From Candidatus Poribacteria bacterium (lineage in GTDB: Bacteria; Poribacteria; WGA-4E; WGA-3G), in the NCBI GenBank assembly GCA_009842375.1, contig VYFM01000654.1:1-8528 (forward strand): DNA of 8,528 nucleotides. Direction: 5' to 3'. The notes beneath the pieces were generated by a model. It did no database searches and was not told where the DNA came from. It saw nothing but the letters and a program-made list of their open reading frames with translations. Shown piece by piece: positions 7,288 to 8,528 of this stretch; positions within the stretch are counted from its first letter, which is position 1; each line of letters starts with the position of its first letter. The position numbers and the translations under genes are program-made.

Positions 7288-8075
7288 GTGGTGTTGCTGT
7301 GATTACCGGTGCCGCAAGTGGCATCGGACGCGGTATGGCGGAACGGTTTGCCGCAGAAGGAATGGCAGTTGTCCTCGCAGACATTGAAGAAGAACCTTTA
7401 GCCGAACTTGAAGCAGACCTACGGACCAAAGGGGCAACCGTCCTCGCTGTCCGAACTGATGTCTCCAATGCTGATGATATTGAAAACCTTGCTGCACAAA
7501 CGGTTGATACTTACGGTGCAGTGCATATCCTTTGCAACAACGCCGGTGTAGTTTGTAGCCGTCCAATCTGGGAACATACACCTGCCGATTGGGAATGGGT
7601 ATTAGGTGTCAACCTCTGGGGTGTAATTCATGGTATCAAAGCATTTGTCCCACGCATGCTAAAGCAAGAAACCGAATGTCATATTGTGAACACTGCTTCT
7701 ATACTCGGTTTAATACGAGGTCCAGGTGAAGGTATCTATAAAGTCAGCAAACACGGTGTCGTCGCGCTGTCGGAAACTCTTGCAGATGAGTTAGCACAAA
7801 AAGGTTCGCAAATTCAGGTGCATGTGTTGTGTCCGGGTTGGGTGCGGACAGGTATATTGGAATCTGCACGTAACCGTCCCGATGTTGTCCCACACCATCA
7901 GCGTCAAGAAACTACCAAATCCCATAGTGTTCGCGCAGAGATGGAAGCAGGAATGTCTCCTGCGGAAGTCGCTGATCATGTCTACAACGCAATCCAAAGT
8001 GGCACTTTTTATATTCACACACATCCTGAACACAAAGACTGGGTTCGCGCTCGGATGGAAGGTGTCCTCGGTTAG
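7284..8075 (+). CDS. Short-chain dehydrogenase/reductase (SDR) family oxidoreductase
   Basis: This 263-residue classical SDR is a standard length. The Rossmann nucleotide site is T8-G-A-A-S-G-I-G15. Asp33 after the second strand (VVLADIEEE) favours NAD(H) over NADP(H). TDVS (58-61) contacts adenine, and NNAG spans 85-88. The catalytic tetrad is N110, S139 (NTASILG), Y152 and K156 (YKVSK), followed by CPGWVRTG (183-190). All catalytic residues are present, so it should be an active oxidoreductase on an alcohol or carbonyl; the substrate cannot be inferred. The ATG overlaps the DUF169 stop, with GAGG (7273-7276) seven bases upstream, showing translational coupling. It is the last complete gene of the window. 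No clear intrinsic terminator follows directly, although the strong palindromes after 8176 could end or stabilise the transcript. Confidence 0.95.
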   Translation: MSGVAVITGAASGIGRGMAERFAAEGMAVVLADIEEEPLAELEADLRTKGATVLAVRTDVSNADDIENLAAQTVDTYGAVHILCNNAGVVCSRPIWEHTPADWEWVLGVNLWGVIHGIKAFVPRMLKQETECHIVNTASILGLIRGPGEGIYKVSKHGVVALSETLADELAQKGSQIQVHVLCPGWVRTGILESARNRPDVVPHHQRQETTKSHSVRAEMEAGMSPAEVADHVYNAIQSGTFYIHTHPEHKDWVRARMEGVLG

Positions 8076-8138
8076 TTTATGTTACTCTACTTGTTCTTTG
8101 CAAACGAATCTAAAAAGAGATTATTATATCATTTCTAT

Positions 8139-8188
8139 GTCATAGTAAACTGTAGGTCGGAGCGTCATAGTAAACTGTAGGTCGGAGC
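8139..8188. repeat. Tandem duplication of a 25-bp unit
   Basis: Bases 8139-8163 and 8164-8188 are identical, each beginning GTCATAGTAAACTG and ending GGTCGGAGC. The unit includes the left end of the following palindrome, so the first copy looks like a truncated or slipped duplicate of that palindrome's edge. Confidence 0.9.
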
Positions 8189-8265
8189 GAGCAAAGCGAC
8201 CTCCGACACATAAGATTTCGGCGGTTTTCGCATGTCGGAGGTCGCTACGCTAGCTCCGACTTACA
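8176..8265. repeat. Long imperfect inverted repeat with 32-bp arms
   Basis: The left arm 8176-8207 (starting TGTAGGTCGGAG, ending CTCCGAC) pairs with the right arm 8234-8265 (starting GTCGGAGG, ending CTCCGACTTACA). There are three mismatches and one G-T wobble, and the loop is 26 bases (8208-8233). Each arm is itself a partial palindrome (GTCGGAG...CTCCGAC), so smaller hairpins can form instead. I recall palindromes of this type from Poribacteria intergenic regions. It could act as a bidirectional transcription barrier or be a dispersed non-coding repeat. Confidence 0.85.
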
Positions 8266-8316
8266 AGATAATGATACATTACCAATTAGAAATGGTATTA
8301 CATATTTCAGGAAGTA

Positions 8317-8420
8317 GGGTGTGTAGAGTTTTTGGCAAAAGGTTACCTCGCGCTCAGACATATCGTAAGGGCGAGGTCCCCTCGCCCCTACGGCAACAGT
8401 GTCAAAAACTCTACACACTC
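8317..8420. mobile_element. MITE-like element, 104 bp, with terminal inverted repeats and nested hairpin
   Basis: The ends 8317-8337 and 8400-8420 form 21-bp inverted repeats with two mismatches, including a perfect 16-bp core (8319-8334 with 8403-8418). The interior holds a second hairpin, GTAAGGGCGAGG (8365-8376) with CCTCGCCCCTAC (8380-8391), loop TCC, one mismatch. The flanks CAGGAAGTA (8308-8316) and CAGGACGTA (8421-8429) match at eight of nine bases, as an aged target site duplication would. It has no coding capacity, so any movement would need a transposase supplied elsewhere. Boundaries are by eye. Confidence 0.6.
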
Positions 8421-8436
8421 CAGGACGTATTTAGGA

Positions 8437-8466
8437 TTGACACCCTTTCCTTAAAAAGAGTATAAT
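8437..8466 (+). promoter_or_regulatory. Consensus sigma-70 type promoter
   Basis: TTGACA (8437-8442) and TATAAT (8461-8466) both match the consensus exactly and are separated by 18 bases. Transcription would begin near 8473 and read rightward into the gene beyond the window. It is the only fully convincing promoter seen here. Confidence 0.8.
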
Positions 8467-8473
8467 GTATAAG

Positions 8474-8522
8474 CAGACCTTCGTTAAAGGAGTCTGTAGA
8501 TGCCATAAAATTCAAAAGGAGA
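8474..8522 (+). promoter_or_regulatory. Leader with 5' hairpin, mini-ORF and Shine-Dalgarno of the next gene
   Basis: CAGAC (8474-8478) pairs with GTCTG (8492-8496), extended by CTT with AAG, placing a hairpin at the very start of the predicted transcript. AAAGGAG (8486-8492), inside the hairpin, precedes ATG-CCA-TAA (8500-8508), a two-codon open frame. A second AAGGAG (8516-8521) then lies at the right distance for a start codon just after 8528. The base pairing and motifs are seen directly; translation of the mini-ORF is speculative. Confidence 0.45.
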
Positions 8523-8528
8523 GATTCA

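Larger units (their letters stand above)
8076..8528. other. Intergenic region of about 450 bases dominated by palindromic repeats
   Basis: No credible coding sequence is present. A 77-codon open frame at 8232-8465 runs straight through palindromes and is spurious. In order, the region holds an AT-rich stretch with nothing recognisable (8076-8138), a tandem duplication (8139-8188), a long inverted repeat (8176-8265), a short plain stretch (8266-8307), a MITE-like element (8317-8420), and a promoter with leader (8437-8528). Confidence 0.8.

Noticed and set aside
7303..7581. 92-codon open frame on the - strand
   Set aside because: It is antisense to the nucleotide-binding half of the SDR gene, whose motifs are unambiguous.
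8107..8122. AATCT/AGATT hairpin after the SDR gene, considered as a terminator
   Set aside because: The five-pair AT-rich stem has no following run of T.
8232..8465. 77-codon open frame on the + strand in the repeat region
   Set aside because: It runs through the right arm of the long inverted repeat, the whole MITE-like element and the promoter, and its protein resembles no family I know.

Overview
The window looks like a chromosomal fragment from an uncultured, moderately AT-rich bacterium, most plausibly a Candidatus Poribacteria member. The grounds are a cytoplasmic-type sulfatase, secreted WD40 proteins with near-identical YSPDGKTIA blades, and intergenic palindromes built on GTCGGAG/CTCCGAC and GGGCGAGG/CCTCGCCC. 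The assignment rests on gene style and repeat recognition, not on a marker gene. All genes are on the + strand.

Layout. 83-1531 encodes a sulfatase with an intact CIPAR formylglycine motif and no signal peptide. 1550-3004 encodes a B12-binding-like radical SAM protein. Conventional translation stops at a TGA at 2960-2962, but reading through it gives the tail Cys-Sec-Ala-Glu-Pro (CUAEP), and a SECIS-like hairpin follows directly. I therefore annotate it as a selenoprotein ending at 3004. 3043-5325 encodes a secreted WD40 protein with about 16 blades. 5369-6553 is a tandem paralog with about 8 blades, broken by two frameshifts that together restore the frame. 6598-7287 encodes a DUF169 protein rich in conserved cysteines. 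7284-8075 encodes a short-chain dehydrogenase/reductase whose start overlaps the DUF169 stop (ATGA).

The last 450 bases (8076-8528) hold no convincing gene. They contain a 25-bp tandem duplication, a 32-bp-arm inverted repeat, and a 104-bp MITE-like element with terminal inverted repeats, a nested hairpin and a near-perfect 9-bp flanking duplication. After these comes a consensus sigma-70 type promoter leading to a hairpin, a two-codon mini-ORF and a Shine-Dalgarno for a gene that starts just past the window end.

How the genes may work together is mostly inference. The sulfatase and selenoprotein lie close together and could be co-expressed. DUF169 and the SDR are translationally coupled. 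The WD40 pair sits between these two gene pairs and looks like a separate, lineage-specific expansion. The most notable element is the CUAEP-tail radical SAM selenoprotein, whose C-terminus a standard gene caller would truncate.
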